Source: JBGASG01 sp046328035 (GTDB lineage Bacteria; Cyanobacteriota; Vampirovibrionia; Obscuribacterales; Obscuribacteraceae). Taken from it: a stretch of DNA of 64,000 nucleotides. Numbering within the stretch: position 1 is the stretch's first letter; each line of letters begins with the position of its first letter. The position numbers and the translations under genes are program-made. Shown in pieces: positions 1 through 8,420 of this stretch. The stretch covers positions 1-64,000 of the forward strand of contig JAXLXI010000024.1 of NCBI GenBank assembly GCA_046328035.1, given 5' to 3'. The notes beneath the pieces are model-generated. The model did not search any database, was not told the origin of the DNA, and saw nothing but the letters and a program-made list of their open reading frames with translations.

Positions 1-764
1 TCTGGATATCGCGTCATGCTTTCAATCATCACTTGCATGGTTTCGGCTTTGTCGATGCCGTCTTTGTCCATATGGTCGAGGATGCGCAACCGCGCTTTTC
101 CGGCAACCTCTCTGTCTCCGCGGTCCTGCGGCTTTTGGTGTTCGGAACCCTTCACCAATTTCCAGTACTCGCGCATGCCTGCGTCGTGCGTTTCTGGGTT
201 GCCCATCAGTTCGTCGTAATGGTTCATCATGCCTCTGGTGGCATTCAGCCATTCCACGTCTCGATCTGACCTGCGGGCCGCACGCTGATAGAGCGCCTTC
301 TGTTCATCTGTTGCGTTTTGCAGCAGTCCATAAAACTCAGGATTGGCTGCCAGGAAATTGTTGGAGGCGATGGCATTGAAGCGGTGTTGACTGAAAACAT
401 CCGGATAGAGCTGTGCCGTCTCAATGGCCATTTGCAATACTTTGGGAGAATCACCGGCGGCATTGAAGTGTTCGAGCATGCGCATGCGACCGGCAATCGC
501 CAGGTCGCGGTCGGACTGCGACTGAGGCTGCTGCTCGTGCGACGCGATCAAATTGCGATACTCTGATTCGACGGAGGGGCTCATCTTGAATCCGATGTTG
601 ACCCGCTCATCCAACGCCGTCATTTTGGCCAGTTCCCGGGTGTAGGCATCGTTCATATCGGCGCCCGGCGCGTTGTTCGCTTGCGGCGGCGGCGGAATCT
701 CGAACGTGAACGGGCTCGGAGTCTCGACAGGAGTTTTAGTATCCGGTCTTGGAGCATCAGTCAT
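1..764 (-). CDS. Unassigned protein, 3' part beyond the left edge
   Basis: An uninterrupted leftward frame starts at ATG 764-762 (MTDAPRPDTK) and is still open at base 1, giving at least 254 residues. The first 40 residues are Pro/Thr-rich and probably disordered, with a run of four prolines. The rest is hydrophilic and predicted helical, with many Asp, Glu, Arg and Met residues and no signal peptide or membrane segment. A segment near the left edge, around HMDKDGIDKAETM, could be an EF-hand-like loop, but it is too incomplete to claim. I do not recognise the family. The preference for G/C at third codon positions and the lack of stops support real coding. The 129-bp gap to the next gene carries no clear signal. 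Confidence 0.7.
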   Translation of the reverse strand, partial: MTDAPRPDTKTPVETPSPFTFEIPPPPQANNAPGADMNDAYTRELAKMTALDERVNIGFKMSPSVESEYRNLIASHEQQPQSQSDRDLAIAGRMRMLEHFNAAGDSPKVLQMAIETAQLYPDVFSQHRFNAIASNNFLAANPEFYGLLQNATDEQKALYQRAARRSDRDVEWLNATRGMMNHYDELMGNPETHDAGMREYWKLVKGSEHQKPQDRGDREVAGKARLRILDHMDKDGIDKAETMQVMIESMTRYP

Positions 765-893
765 GTGAAACACCACGCCTTGACGGCTATTTCGAGGGGG
801 AAGGTCGGTTAATCATACAAAGCCGGCCTGGGTATGGCAGTACGGGTCTACGCACCTTTTGGGCGTGCATCCGCCCGTAAGCCTCTAACCATG

Positions 894-1883
894 TTATTGT
901 GCGGGCTTGCCCTTGATGATTCCCATCTGCCCTGATTTGCGGCGGTGCGCCAGGATGTATTGTGCGAAGTCTCCCAGTCGCTCGTCGTCAATTGGACCGA
1001 TCAAAAACTGGTATTCGTCGAGCCAATAGATTTCTTCCTGTTCGCGGAAGAAGCCCCCCAGAAGCTCTGCGAAGTCCTCGGAGCGAATTGTGGTGCGACC
1101 TTCTCTGGATTCGAAAATGGTGAGCGAATCGACCACCGGCACGAAGTATTTCTGACCTTCCTCAATCTGAGCATTGTGGTGCCATTTGCCGTCCGCCGTT
1201 TCGGTGACTTCCATTTCTACGGGCTGAACGTCCGCGAATCTCGGCATCACTCCTAAGTAATTGACAATCAGCATTACAGCGAAGACCGTTTCGAGAACAT
1301 CGTCGGTCTTCTCGTTCGGGTATTGAGGGTCGGCGAGAACGCGTGAACAAAACCGTGGACCCATCCAGAACTCGTTGATCGGTCCAGCCAGACAAACCAT
1401 TTGGTTCTGCTCTTCGATGAGGTTCCACAAAGTGACCAGCTGCGATCGAATGGCGTCGCCAATTCGTCCGTCAAACTCTTTTCGCAAGTCGGCAATCCGC
1501 AGAGTCTCGGGCTCCCAATCGGTTGTGACCAAAGCGTTTTCGCCGCCTGCCGCCAACTCCAAAATCTGAAAGGCGAATTCCCACTCTGGAACAGTTGACA
1601 GTGTGAGGACGCGCACCATAAATTCTCCATCGCGATACCAGACTTCCAGTCCTCTGGTTGATGCATTGGATAGGTAGAACGTGTAGGACTGGTCGTATGC
1701 CCAGGAATTCTCGCCATAGTTCTCCAGATCCGGGCAAATCGGAAGAATAGTATTGCCCATGGTATTGGGGGCAACCAGTTCGGACGGGTAAGCTTCGAGC
1801 CACTTCGGAGCTAGCTTGTTGATGAAGTCCACCGGCGGCGGTAGCTGGTCTATGGGAATCGCCAGCGAAAATACAACGCTCAC
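894..1883 (-). CDS. Unassigned cytosolic protein, 329 aa
   Basis: The frame could extend upstream to 1910, but a strong AAGGAGAG Shine-Dalgarno sequence lies just before GTG 1883-1881, giving MSVVFSLAIPIDQ. The protein is soluble and acidic, with a mixed alpha/beta look and many Trp and Tyr residues. It lacks a signal peptide. Its middle part (WEFAFQILELAAGG, then TTDWEPE) and Tyr/Trp-rich C-terminus (EEIYWLDEYQFLIGP) look like a compact globular domain. I do not recognise a family with confidence. It may form a leftward pair with the small gene at 1951-2223. Function is unknown. Confidence 0.7.
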   Translation of the reverse strand: MSVVFSLAIPIDQLPPPVDFINKLAPKWLEAYPSELVAPNTMGNTILPICPDLENYGENSWAYDQSYTFYLSNASTRGLEVWYRDGEFMVRVLTLSTVPEWEFAFQILELAAGGENALVTTDWEPETLRIADLRKEFDGRIGDAIRSQLVTLWNLIEEQNQMVCLAGPINEFWMGPRFCSRVLADPQYPNEKTDDVLETVFAVMLIVNYLGVMPRFADVQPVEMEVTETADGKWHHNAQIEEGQKYFVPVVDSLTIFESREGRTTIRSEDFAELLGGFFREQEEIYWLDEYQFLIGPIDDERLGDFAQYILAHRRKSGQMGIIKGKPAQ

Positions 1884-1950
1884 AGATTCTCTCCTTGCAG
1901 ACAGATGCAAATTCTACATCGGGGCCAATCTCCATGCCAGGGTGAACTTT

Positions 1951-2223
1951 CTAAGAGGTCCGACTGTGGAATTGTGCAGTCAGGCTTTCCTTTAGCCACA
2001 TACAAAAGTCGTGCCTGGTCCCATATAAAGGGTGTGGGGAATGGTTGCGAAGCCATTCAATCAGGAGACGCCTCAATGACACCACCACTTGCAGACGGCG
2101 CGCGCCCGCGAATTCCTCGAACCAGTTGCCGTGCGCCTCAGTCTCGGCGTTTGCCAGTTCGGTGGCAGCGGACACAGGCGGCGCATCGCCGCCTCGCATT
2201 TCAGAATACAGATCGTCAGCCAC
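1951..2223 (-). CDS. Small unassigned protein, 90 aa
   Basis: This frame is chosen because a GGAGGAG Shine-Dalgarno sequence sits 7 bases before GTG 2223-2221 (MADDLYSEMRGGD). The product is a small hydrophilic protein with an acidic first half and a basic, Trp/Arg-rich second half (RRLLIEWLRNHSPHPLYGTRHDF). The same frame stays open upstream to 2646, but that part is antisense to a Lys/Asp-rich gene and looks like a shadow. The gene ends 67 bp before the 329-aa gene on the same strand, so cotranscription is possible. No family recognised. The call rests mainly on the ribosome binding site. Confidence 0.45.
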   Translation of the reverse strand: MADDLYSEMRGGDAPPVSAATELANAETEAHGNWFEEFAGARRLQVVVSLRRLLIEWLRNHSPHPLYGTRHDFCMWLKESLTAQFHSRTS

Positions 2224-2268
2224 GAGCGAGCTCCTCCAGCATTGCGCAGCAACTTGGCACTGCGAGCG

Positions 2269-2805
2269 GTGCCTCCACCGGAGCGTGGAGACAAGCCGCC
2301 TCCTGAATTGATTCCCAAGTCTGCCGAACTTACTCCGAAAGACTTTGACCAGTTCGGACCGAAAGCCGCTGAGATCTTGCGAAAGCACGGCGTTACTAAA
2401 CTCAGTTTCTCTCCAGGCAAAGATAAAGATGACTTCCACCACGCCAAGGTGGAATTCAAAGATGGTGCGCAGCTCGACCTCAATCCCGACAAGGATGTTG
2501 CCAGCCGTTTGAAGATCGGCAAGCAATTCGAGTGCGACATCAAGATGGGCAAGAATGGCGAATTGATTTTTAGAGACATCAAAGGACTGACTGCCGAGAT
2601 GAAAATCGCCGGCAAGATGGTCGAAGTTCCGATTACCAAAATGCAAATGGCATACAACGAGGACGGCAACGCGGCGGTCACGGCCACCGCGAAAGTCGAC
2701 GGCTTTTTACAGGACTATAAGTTGTTGAAGAGTCAGGGCGCCATGACGGATGCCACGACCTACTACAATAAGTTCCTGGAGCTGATCGGCTTGCGCTGCC
2801 CTTGA
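2269..2805 (+). CDS. Unassigned acidic/Lys-rich protein, N-terminus uncertain
   Basis: From about 2269 the rightward frame reads as a convincing protein: a Pro-rich start (PPPERGDKPPPELIPK) and then a globular Lys/Asp-rich part with alternating beta-like strands (KLSFSPGKDKDDFHHAKVEF, DIKMGKNGELIFRDIKG) and a helical C-terminus. The frame is open back to 2089, but that part is Arg-rich and atypical, and it overlaps the better-supported small gene on the other strand. GTG 2269 is the first plausible start, yet no Shine-Dalgarno sequence precedes it. Either the start is weak or the gene has lost its true 5' end. No family recognised. Confidence 0.5.
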   Translation: MPPPERGDKPPPELIPKSAELTPKDFDQFGPKAAEILRKHGVTKLSFSPGKDKDDFHHAKVEFKDGAQLDLNPDKDVASRLKIGKQFECDIKMGKNGELIFRDIKGLTAEMKIAGKMVEVPITKMQMAYNEDGNAAVTATAKVDGFLQDYKLLKSQGAMTDATTYYNKFLELIGLRCP

Positions 2806-2819
2806 GAGGGCACACCATA

Positions 2820-2838
2820 AGCGAGCAGGTTGCTCGCT
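2820..2838. terminator. Hairpin after the 2269-2805 gene
   Basis: AGCGAGCA and TGCTCGCT form a perfect 8-bp stem around a GGT loop, 15 bases after the stop codon at 2805. There is no T-tract, so factor-independent termination is likely but not certain. It lies between convergent genes and could serve both strands. Confidence 0.45.
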
Positions 2839-2909
2839 CCCACTAATAAACTAAACAGACTTAGGTTCCTCGCATTCGGACACACGGTGCACGTCTTTGA
2901 GGTGCGCCG

Positions 2910-3461
2910 CTAGATTAACTTGGCCGCTTTCAGAATTTGGATGATCGTTTTCATTGGCAAGTACATCTTGCCAGCAGTATTGGCGCACTTTCGGAATCCG
3001 TATTTTTCGTAGAAGCTTGTGGGATCGCCTTTTTCCCCGACTAGAACGTCCACGATCATTCCAAACGAAGCGACGCTCAGGGAAGCGCTGTAGCTCCTTA
3101 GCGTGGCGTCTACCAGCAACTTTTCGCCCACGCGAAGTTCTCTATTCCGTTGGTAAGCCTCGGCGACCGCTAGCCGGCCCAGCAACGTGGCAGGAATCGC
3201 ACCATAGTGGCCAATTTTTTTCATCAGGTCCGCTGGCAGGTCATCTGACCGGAGATGCGCGGAGCTAAGGCTGTAATACCCCAGAATCTCGCCCACTTCT
3301 TCTTTACAGGTCAGCGCAAAAGTCAGCGACAGTGAGGGAGCGTCTTTGCGGGCTTTAGTGCGCAGATATGCATCCAGTTGTGCAACACCACTGGTGAAAG
3401 ACTTGCGGTTGTGCCGGACCGGGTCCAGCAACTCGATTTGGTTCAGCGTTATAGACTGCAA
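2910..3461 (-). CDS. GNAT-family acetyltransferase toxin (TacT-like)
   Basis: Probable toxin of a type II toxin-antitoxin pair. Toxins of the TacT/AtaT type acetylate the amino group of charged tRNAs and stop translation. The GNAT fold is visible: GEILGYYSLSSAHL (beta strands 4-5 region), LLGRLAVAEAYQ followed by GEKLLVDATLRSY (acetyl-CoA binding region) and the typical ending FYEKYGFRKC. The start is set at TTG 3461, one base after the antitoxin stop codon; the frame is open to 3677, but that part overlaps the antitoxin gene. The length of 183 aa is slightly above the usual 160-175. The immediately upstream DUF1778 gene makes the assignment strong. The actual target is not visible from sequence. 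Confidence 0.85.
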   Translation of the reverse strand: MQSITLNQIELLDPVRHNRKSFTSGVAQLDAYLRTKARKDAPSLSLTFALTCKEEVGEILGYYSLSSAHLRSDDLPADLMKKIGHYGAIPATLLGRLAVAEAYQRNRELRVGEKLLVDATLRSYSASLSVASFGMIVDVLVGEKGDPTSFYEKYGFRKCANTAGKMYLPMKTIIQILKAAKLI

Positions 3462-3462
3462 C

Positions 3463-3756
3463 CTAGACCCCAAACGCCTTCTTGTATCGCCTAGCCGCTT
3501 CGATTGCTGCCTTGGTAGGTTTGGACGGCGACAGTACTGCCTGAATGAACGCGACGCGGTCCGCCCGAGCCATCTCAAGAAAATCATGATCGCGCAGTTG
3601 ACGTGCGGCCGCCTCGGCAAGTATTGGCTTCGCCCAGCCGCTGACGGTTTCACCGCGCAGTGCTGCGGCTCTTTCAACCTGCTCTTTTAGTTCCGCAGGC
3701 AGCCTCATTGCCAACCGCTCTGCGTCGTTTGTCGGTTTTTTCCTTGATGTTGCCAT
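3463..3756 (-). CDS. DUF1778 ribbon-helix-helix antitoxin
   Basis: A 97-aa antitoxin partner of the downstream GNAT toxin. The N-terminal part (AERLAMRLPAELKEQVERAA, then RGETVSGW) is a ribbon-helix-helix DNA-binding domain of the DUF1778/TacA type. The C-terminal part (RADRVAFIQAVLSPSKPTKA) is the toxin-neutralising tail usual in this family. ATG 3756 is preferred because AGGTGAG lies just upstream; the open frame extends further to 3846 without support. The antitoxin is first in the operon and ends one base before the toxin start. By family precedent the antitoxin-toxin complex represses its own promoter, which would lie in 3757-3842. Confidence 0.88.
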   Translation of the reverse strand: MATSRKKPTNDAERLAMRLPAELKEQVERAAALRGETVSGWAKPILAEAAARQLRDHDFLEMARADRVAFIQAVLSPSKPTKAAIEAARRYKKAFGV

Positions 3757-3842
3757 GACACTCACCTGTCGGGTATTGCGATCTAACCATTGTACGCCAA
3801 AATGACGTACTAGGCAAATAAAGGGGTGCCCCGAGCAGCCAC

Positions 3843-4994
3843 TCATTTAACGGCTGGCCGCCAGAGTGACCAGGCGTTGGACGCGTCGCGCACGCGCCAG
3901 ATAAATCCATCGAGTACATAGTGCGTCGATTGCGGCAGAGCCAGGAATGGAATGAGCAGTGCCAGGATCGTCCTATCCGTGATCTCGGGCAGATGCGCGA
4001 AGACTGGGAAGAACGAGAGATGTTCGCGCCAGACCAGACCATCCCAGAGCCCTTCTTCGAGAAACGCCAGTCCGACCAGCACCAGGAAGAACACTGGCAG
4101 GTAAGTGAGTGCAACTTGCGTAGCGCGTTCGAAGAAACTCGGTGCTGCGGGCGGGGGAACTGGATCGGCAGCACGAGCGGCACTCGAGTGGTGCATGAGC
4201 CAGATGAGCGCCATGTATGGAACACCGTGGCTGATTACGTTCGTCATGGTGAATGCCATGTCGGAATTGAGTGTGACGATGCCAATCCACCAGCTGAGTG
4301 CGGTGCCGATAATCAAAAGATTCCTGGGAACGTTGAAGTATCCGCCGGTGGCACGGAAGAGGAACAACTCTTTAATCACATACGCCACCGCCAGGAGTGC
4401 GTAGAGCCCGAGCGCCCAATCGGTGATGAACTGCGGAAGGGCTTCGATAAAGTCGCCTTCGATGAACCAGTTGAAGTTGCGCGGCAGGTGGGTGTGCCAG
4501 AACAACATCGGGTAGAGCGTTGCCATGTACACAAGCGCGTGGTCGAGCGCTTTGAATTTGCTGAGTGCGGCTGGTTGCTTTCGCGAGTATAGAACTACAA
4601 ACCCATATTGCTGGCGAATGAAATGGAACACCGCCAGGTATGCAAGTGCTTTCCAGAAAAGAAGACCGTCGAGTGAATAGAGCAGTGCGCCGACTACCCA
4701 GCAGGCGACTGGGATCGTGAGCAAGACCGCGCGGTTCTGTTTAAATGCCTGTTTGTCGAAGTAGGTGCGGAACAGCGTCGCATAGACATGCGCAACATCG
4801 ACCAACAGGACAAATGAAACCCATGCCCATAACGGCAGGCTCGAACTGTTTTCGAATAGGGGGCGAAACGCCAGCGCCACTGCCGATGTGATAAACGCCG
4901 GCGCGATGATCCAGGACAGATCCCAGCGTGGTGACGAGAGCCAGGCTTGTGGTGCCGGTTCAACCGATGCTGGGTTGAGTATCGACTGGGTCAT
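3843..4994 (-). CDS. Polytopic membrane protein, 383 aa, last gene of the SPFH-DUF350 operon
   Basis: The protein has about nine or ten hydrophobic segments, for example PLWAWVSFVLLVDVAHVYA, GLYALLAVAYVI and TYLPVFFLVLVGLAFL. It starts at ATG 4994, which overlaps the stop of the amine oxidase-like gene by 4 bases (ATGA). That is typical of translational coupling and argues against the longer frame open to 5192. Histidines next to membrane segments (AVFHFIRQQYGF, MLFWHTHLP, ISHGVPYMALIWLMHHS, QSTHYVLDGFIW) could bind metal or haem, but this is inference. I do not recognise the family. The position suggests it works with the exported oxidoreductase encoded just upstream. Confidence 0.8.
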   Translation of the reverse strand: MTQSILNPASVEPAPQAWLSSPRWDLSWIIAPAFITSAVALAFRPLFENSSSLPLWAWVSFVLLVDVAHVYATLFRTYFDKQAFKQNRAVLLTIPVACWVVGALLYSLDGLLFWKALAYLAVFHFIRQQYGFVVLYSRKQPAALSKFKALDHALVYMATLYPMLFWHTHLPRNFNWFIEGDFIEALPQFITDWALGLYALLAVAYVIKELFLFRATGGYFNVPRNLLIIGTALSWWIGIVTLNSDMAFTMTNVISHGVPYMALIWLMHHSSAARAADPVPPPAAPSFFERATQVALTYLPVFFLVLVGLAFLEEGLWDGLVWREHLSFFPVFAHLPEITDRTILALLIPFLALPQSTHYVLDGFIWRVRDASNAWSLWRPAVK

Positions 4995-6652
4995 GTTTCG
5001 GCGCGTCCCATCGCGTTCAGTATCCCTCGTGCCGCCTGTACACCTTGATACTGCGCTTCTTCGAAGTTGGAGATGCCGCTCATATCCGAGTGCGCGAAGA
5101 AGATGTTGCCCTGGCGTTCCTTCATGCGTTGCCGCGTGTCGCCCCAGATATAACCGACCGATGGACGGATCATGCCGTGTCCCCACGGCCATAAATCAAT
5201 CGCAGTCACATCCCGGCTGATACCTGGATGCATTTTTTCGAGGTCGGCGAGAATGCGCGCTCGCCATTTATCTGGTTGCGCCGCCAGGAGTTCCTTCCGC
5301 GCCGTCACCGGATCCATGTCCGAGAGGGGCTGGTAGTAAGTGATGACGGTGGCACCGCGGCGTGTGGTGATGTTCTGGTGCGTGGCTACGACATATCCGA
5401 GCGAGTCGCTCGCGTAGCTGACATTATCCCAGGCGGTATCCAATCCATTGCCTTCCGGTACATTCGTCAAACTGATATTCGCCACCAGCCACGGTGCATA
5501 TGCCAGGTCGCTCAGATCATTCGCGTCGAGAGCTTTGGCTTGATCGACAATCACATACTTGGAGATGAATCTCGGCGCGGCGAAAATGACATATTCGGCC
5601 GCGATGGCTTTCTGCTCCTGCGCACCATTGACGTAGGAAAGCACGATTCCGTCGGCGGTCGATTTGATCTTGTGCACGGGAGATTCCGGTTGCAGGTGAT
5701 CCTTCAATCTCTCGCGCAAGGCATTGACGAGATAGCCGTTGCCCTCCGGCCAGGTGACCAGCGCATTCATGTCGGCATTAGCGGCGGTGCCGCGCCGTCC
5801 CGCGAAGTAGTGAAGTCCCGCCCATGCAGAAACGTTGTTGGCCAGCGAACCGTAGTCGTCCTTGCAGCAATAATTGACATACCAGACCAGCGGGCGCGAT
5901 GTGAAGCCTTCCTTTTGCATCCACTCGCTCATCGATATTTTGTCGAGCGCGCGAAACTTCTCATCGGCTGAGCTGAGGTCCAGTGGAATCGCGAACACGG
6001 GTTTGCCGTCACTGCCTTTCTCTTTGCGCAGCCGCGAAATCAGCTTGAAGAAACGGTCGATTTGCGTCCGGTCCTCTGCTTGCAAACCCTTGCGCGGCAC
6101 CAATCCCTCGTTGAATACGCCGCACTTGAGCAAGCGCTCCTGCGGGTCGTGGCAAAGATGCAGTTCGTTATACAAAGGTTCGTTGTGCTCATCGAAACCT
6201 TCGATAATTCCTAACTCGGCAAACAACGTTCGCACATATTCCGACTCCGGATTGGCAATCGGTACGTAGTGGGCTGCCCATGGGTAGGCGCTAATTTTGT
6301 TTCGTCCCGAGGTGGAGTTGCCGCCGACTTGCTTTTCCAGTTCGAGCAGAACGAAATCGTTAACGCCGTGTTTCTTCAACCACCAGGCTGCTGAGAGTCC
6401 GGCGATACCACCGCCGACGATAACAACGCGAGACCTGGAGGAAACTTTCGGTTGTGCGACGTTGGCAAAAACGCGATTGCGAATCATGTGTCCTGCGGAC
6501 ATGGATGGTCCAAGCAGGCGGCACGGAACATTGTCGGCGGCAGATGCAAGGCTGTCCAAGTACAGTTTGGTGCCGCCTCCCGCAGCCGCTACACCGGCGG
6601 TGCCGAAGATCAGTCCGCGAAGAAACGAGGCGCGACTAATGCGTTTCGACAT
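4991..6652 (-). CDS. Tat-exported FAD-dependent amine oxidase-like oxidoreductase
   Basis: A flavin monoamine oxidase-like enzyme of 553 aa. Residues 1-40 form a Tat signal peptide: SRASFLRG followed by a weakly hydrophobic Ala/Gly stretch. The dinucleotide-binding motif is at about residues 75-86 (VVIVGGGIAGLS), followed by the second FAD contact (ELEKQVGGNSTSG). The C-terminal FAD motif (GNIFFAHSDMSG, then EEAQYQGVQAARGI) matches amine oxidases. Export through Tat implies that it folds with FAD in the cytoplasm and acts in the periplasm or at the outer face of the membrane. It overlaps the spermidine synthase-like gene by 17 bp and the downstream membrane gene by 4 bp. A polyamine substrate is an attractive inference from the neighbour, not a demonstrated one. 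Confidence 0.88.
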   Translation of the reverse strand: MSKRISRASFLRGLIFGTAGVAAAGGGTKLYLDSLASAADNVPCRLLGPSMSAGHMIRNRVFANVAQPKVSSRSRVVIVGGGIAGLSAAWWLKKHGVNDFVLLELEKQVGGNSTSGRNKISAYPWAAHYVPIANPESEYVRTLFAELGIIEGFDEHNEPLYNELHLCHDPQERLLKCGVFNEGLVPRKGLQAEDRTQIDRFFKLISRLRKEKGSDGKPVFAIPLDLSSADEKFRALDKISMSEWMQKEGFTSRPLVWYVNYCCKDDYGSLANNVSAWAGLHYFAGRRGTAANADMNALVTWPEGNGYLVNALRERLKDHLQPESPVHKIKSTADGIVLSYVNGAQEQKAIAAEYVIFAAPRFISKYVIVDQAKALDANDLSDLAYAPWLVANISLTNVPEGNGLDTAWDNVSYASDSLGYVVATHQNITTRRGATVITYYQPLSDMDPVTARKELLAAQPDKWRARILADLEKMHPGISRDVTAIDLWPWGHGMIRPSVGYIWGDTRQRMKERQGNIFFAHSDMSGISNFEEAQYQGVQAARGILNAMGRAET

Positions 6653-8138
6653 ACTCGCTCCACTCCGATTCGAATAGATGCACGAGTGCCTGGTTGTTCA
6701 GTTTATTGACGGCTTGCACCGTCGGGTGCATGTCTGCCGGGAAGGAAGTCATCTGCGCCACCACGTCGGGAGAGACGTATTGCAGCCCGGATGGATAGTT
6801 GTCACCGAAGCGGAAATCCTGCGGTGCGGCGATCACATAACCCCAGTCGCCGAACGACGGCACGTAGGCATGATAGGGCATGGTGTGGAAGCCGATCGAA
6901 TTCAGCGTATTGACGACGCACCAGTATGAGTTCTTGGCGTAGTAAGGCGAGGTGCTCTGGATAACGATGACGCCGGTCGGTGAAACCACGTTCTTCAGTG
7001 CTCTATAGAAAGTGTCGCTGTACAGTTTGCCCAGCGAGAAGTTGCTGGGGTCCGGGAAATCCACGATGATGCAGTCGAACTTCTGGTGGCACTGTTTCAG
7101 CCAGATGAAAGCATCCGAGTTGATGACTTCGACTTTGGCGTTGTTCAGCGAGTTCTTGTTCAAGCGGGTGAGAAACTGTTGCTGTTTGAACAAGTCGGTC
7201 ATCGCCGAGTCCAGATCGACCAGGGTAATTTTTTCCAGAGACGGATACTTCAACAACTCGCGCACGGCCATGCCGTCGCCGCCGCCGAGTACCAGCACTT
7301 GCTTGGGATTAGTCAGTGCCGCCATAGCTGGGTGCACAAGGGCTTCGTGATATCTGTACTCGTCGCGGGAGTTGAACTGTAAATTGCCGTTGAGAAACAG
7401 CTTCAGTTCTTTGCCGCCGCCGGTGATGACTATGCGCTGGTAGGGAGTGGACGTAGAGTAAATGACCGGTTCTTGATACTGTGCGACTTCTGCCAGTGTC
7501 GTCAAATTGTCGGACGAGGCGAAGCCGGCCACCAGTCCGACCAGCAACATGACGCTGATTACTTGCAGACTGCGCACCCAGGGTAATTCGCTCTTGAATA
7601 AGTGCAAGGTCCACAGTGCCACCACAATGTTGAACAATCCGAACAAGAACGCCGAGCGCAACAAACCGAGTTGGGGAACCAGAACGAGTGGGAACGCCAG
7701 CGATGCCAGCAGTGCGCCCACGTAGTCGAAGGTGAAGACTTGAGAGACCAGATCTTTGAAGTCGAGGCGATCCTTGAGGATGCGCATGAGAAGCGGAATT
7801 TCCAGACCGATCAAGATGCCGATGATCGAGACCAGGCTGTAGAGCAATATGCGGAAATGTTCGACATGATTGAACATAAGGAAGAGGATGGCAGCGGAGC
7901 AACCACCGACCAATCCGATCAACAGCTCGACCTGGACGAAGACGAGAACCAGATTTTTCTCGACGTATTTAGAGAGAAACGATCCGACGCCCATGGCGAA
8001 GAGATAGACGCCGATCACCGTGGAAAACTGTGTCACCGAGTCGCCGAGCAGATAGCTGGCGGCGGTGCCGGCGATCAGTTCATAGACCAGACCGCAGGTC
8101 GAGATGACAAAGGCAGTAATCAGTAGAGCGTACGTCAC
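6636..8138 (-). CDS. Membrane-bound spermidine synthase-like aminopropyltransferase
   Basis: A 500-aa fusion of an N-terminal membrane domain (six or seven helices within residues 1-210, for example LLIGLVGGCSAAILFLMF) and a C-terminal SpeE-type domain. The latter shows VLGGGDGMAVREL around residues 282-294 (S-adenosyl-type nucleotide binding), LVDLDSAM (acidic residue after beta strand 2) and VDFPDPSN, the usual catalytic loop of aminopropyltransferases. Soluble SpeE is about 290 aa, so this is the long membrane-anchored type. Family members transfer an aminopropyl group from decarboxylated SAM to an amine; the substrate here is unknown. It sits directly after DUF350 in the operon. Such fusions may act on amines at or across the membrane (inference). 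Confidence 0.88.
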   Translation of the reverse strand: MTYALLITAFVISTCGLVYELIAGTAASYLLGDSVTQFSTVIGVYLFAMGVGSFLSKYVEKNLVLVFVQVELLIGLVGGCSAAILFLMFNHVEHFRILLYSLVSIIGILIGLEIPLLMRILKDRLDFKDLVSQVFTFDYVGALLASLAFPLVLVPQLGLLRSAFLFGLFNIVVALWTLHLFKSELPWVRSLQVISVMLLVGLVAGFASSDNLTTLAEVAQYQEPVIYSTSTPYQRIVITGGGKELKLFLNGNLQFNSRDEYRYHEALVHPAMAALTNPKQVLVLGGGDGMAVRELLKYPSLEKITLVDLDSAMTDLFKQQQFLTRLNKNSLNNAKVEVINSDAFIWLKQCHQKFDCIIVDFPDPSNFSLGKLYSDTFYRALKNVVSPTGVIVIQSTSPYYAKNSYWCVVNTLNSIGFHTMPYHAYVPSFGDWGYVIAAPQDFRFGDNYPSGLQYVSPDVVAQMTSFPADMHPTVQAVNKLNNQALVHLFESEWSEYVETH

Positions 8139-8153
8139 GAGTTTGTCCGCCGA

Positions 8154-8372
8154 TTAACCGTGGACGGCTGCCGCGACGATGTTGCCGACGGCGATGGCTG
8201 CGGCAGCGACCGTGATGGCGAAGGGCAGGTTTTTCTCGGTGATGATTTCCTTCCACATGTCGCCCGGAGTCAGTTTATCCATGACTACCAGCGTCAACGC
8301 CAGAATGATGTTGCCCACCACGGCGTACGTGATCACGGCTATGAATGCCTTCAGTGAAAATAGATCTTGCAC
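8154..8372 (-). CDS. DUF350 family small membrane protein
   Basis: A 72-aa protein with two membrane segments: AVITYAVVGNIILALTLVVM and, after a polar loop (KLTPGDMWKEIITEKNLP), an Ala-rich helix. This matches DUF350 (E. coli YjfL type), although most members carry a duplicated unit of about 130 aa, so this is a half-size version. In E. coli yjfL sits in a cluster with a PspA paralogue (yjfJ) and a glutathionylspermidine synthase-like gene (yjfC). Its position between DUF4178 genes and an aminopropyltransferase here follows the same theme. It lies 15 bp upstream of the spermidine synthase-like gene. The biochemical role of DUF350 is unknown. Confidence 0.82.
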   Translation of the reverse strand: MQDLFSLKAFIAVITYAVVGNIILALTLVVMDKLTPGDMWKEIITEKNLPFAITVAAAAIAVGNIVAAAVHG

Positions 8373-8420
8373 GTGTTCCTCCTTTGTCCTTGTTCGGTTC
8401 TTGTCTCTGGTATCTCGGGG

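Noticed and set aside
2073..2687. Leftward open frame (204 codons) in another frame over the 2.1-2.7 kb region
   Set aside because: Low-quality composition (Ser/Pro/Cys-rich); the adjacent frame with a GGAGGAG-led GTG start and the rightward Lys/Asp-rich gene explain the region better.
5228..5971. Rightward open frame (247 codons) opposite the amine oxidase-like gene
   Set aside because: Antisense to conserved FAD-enzyme sequence; no domain.
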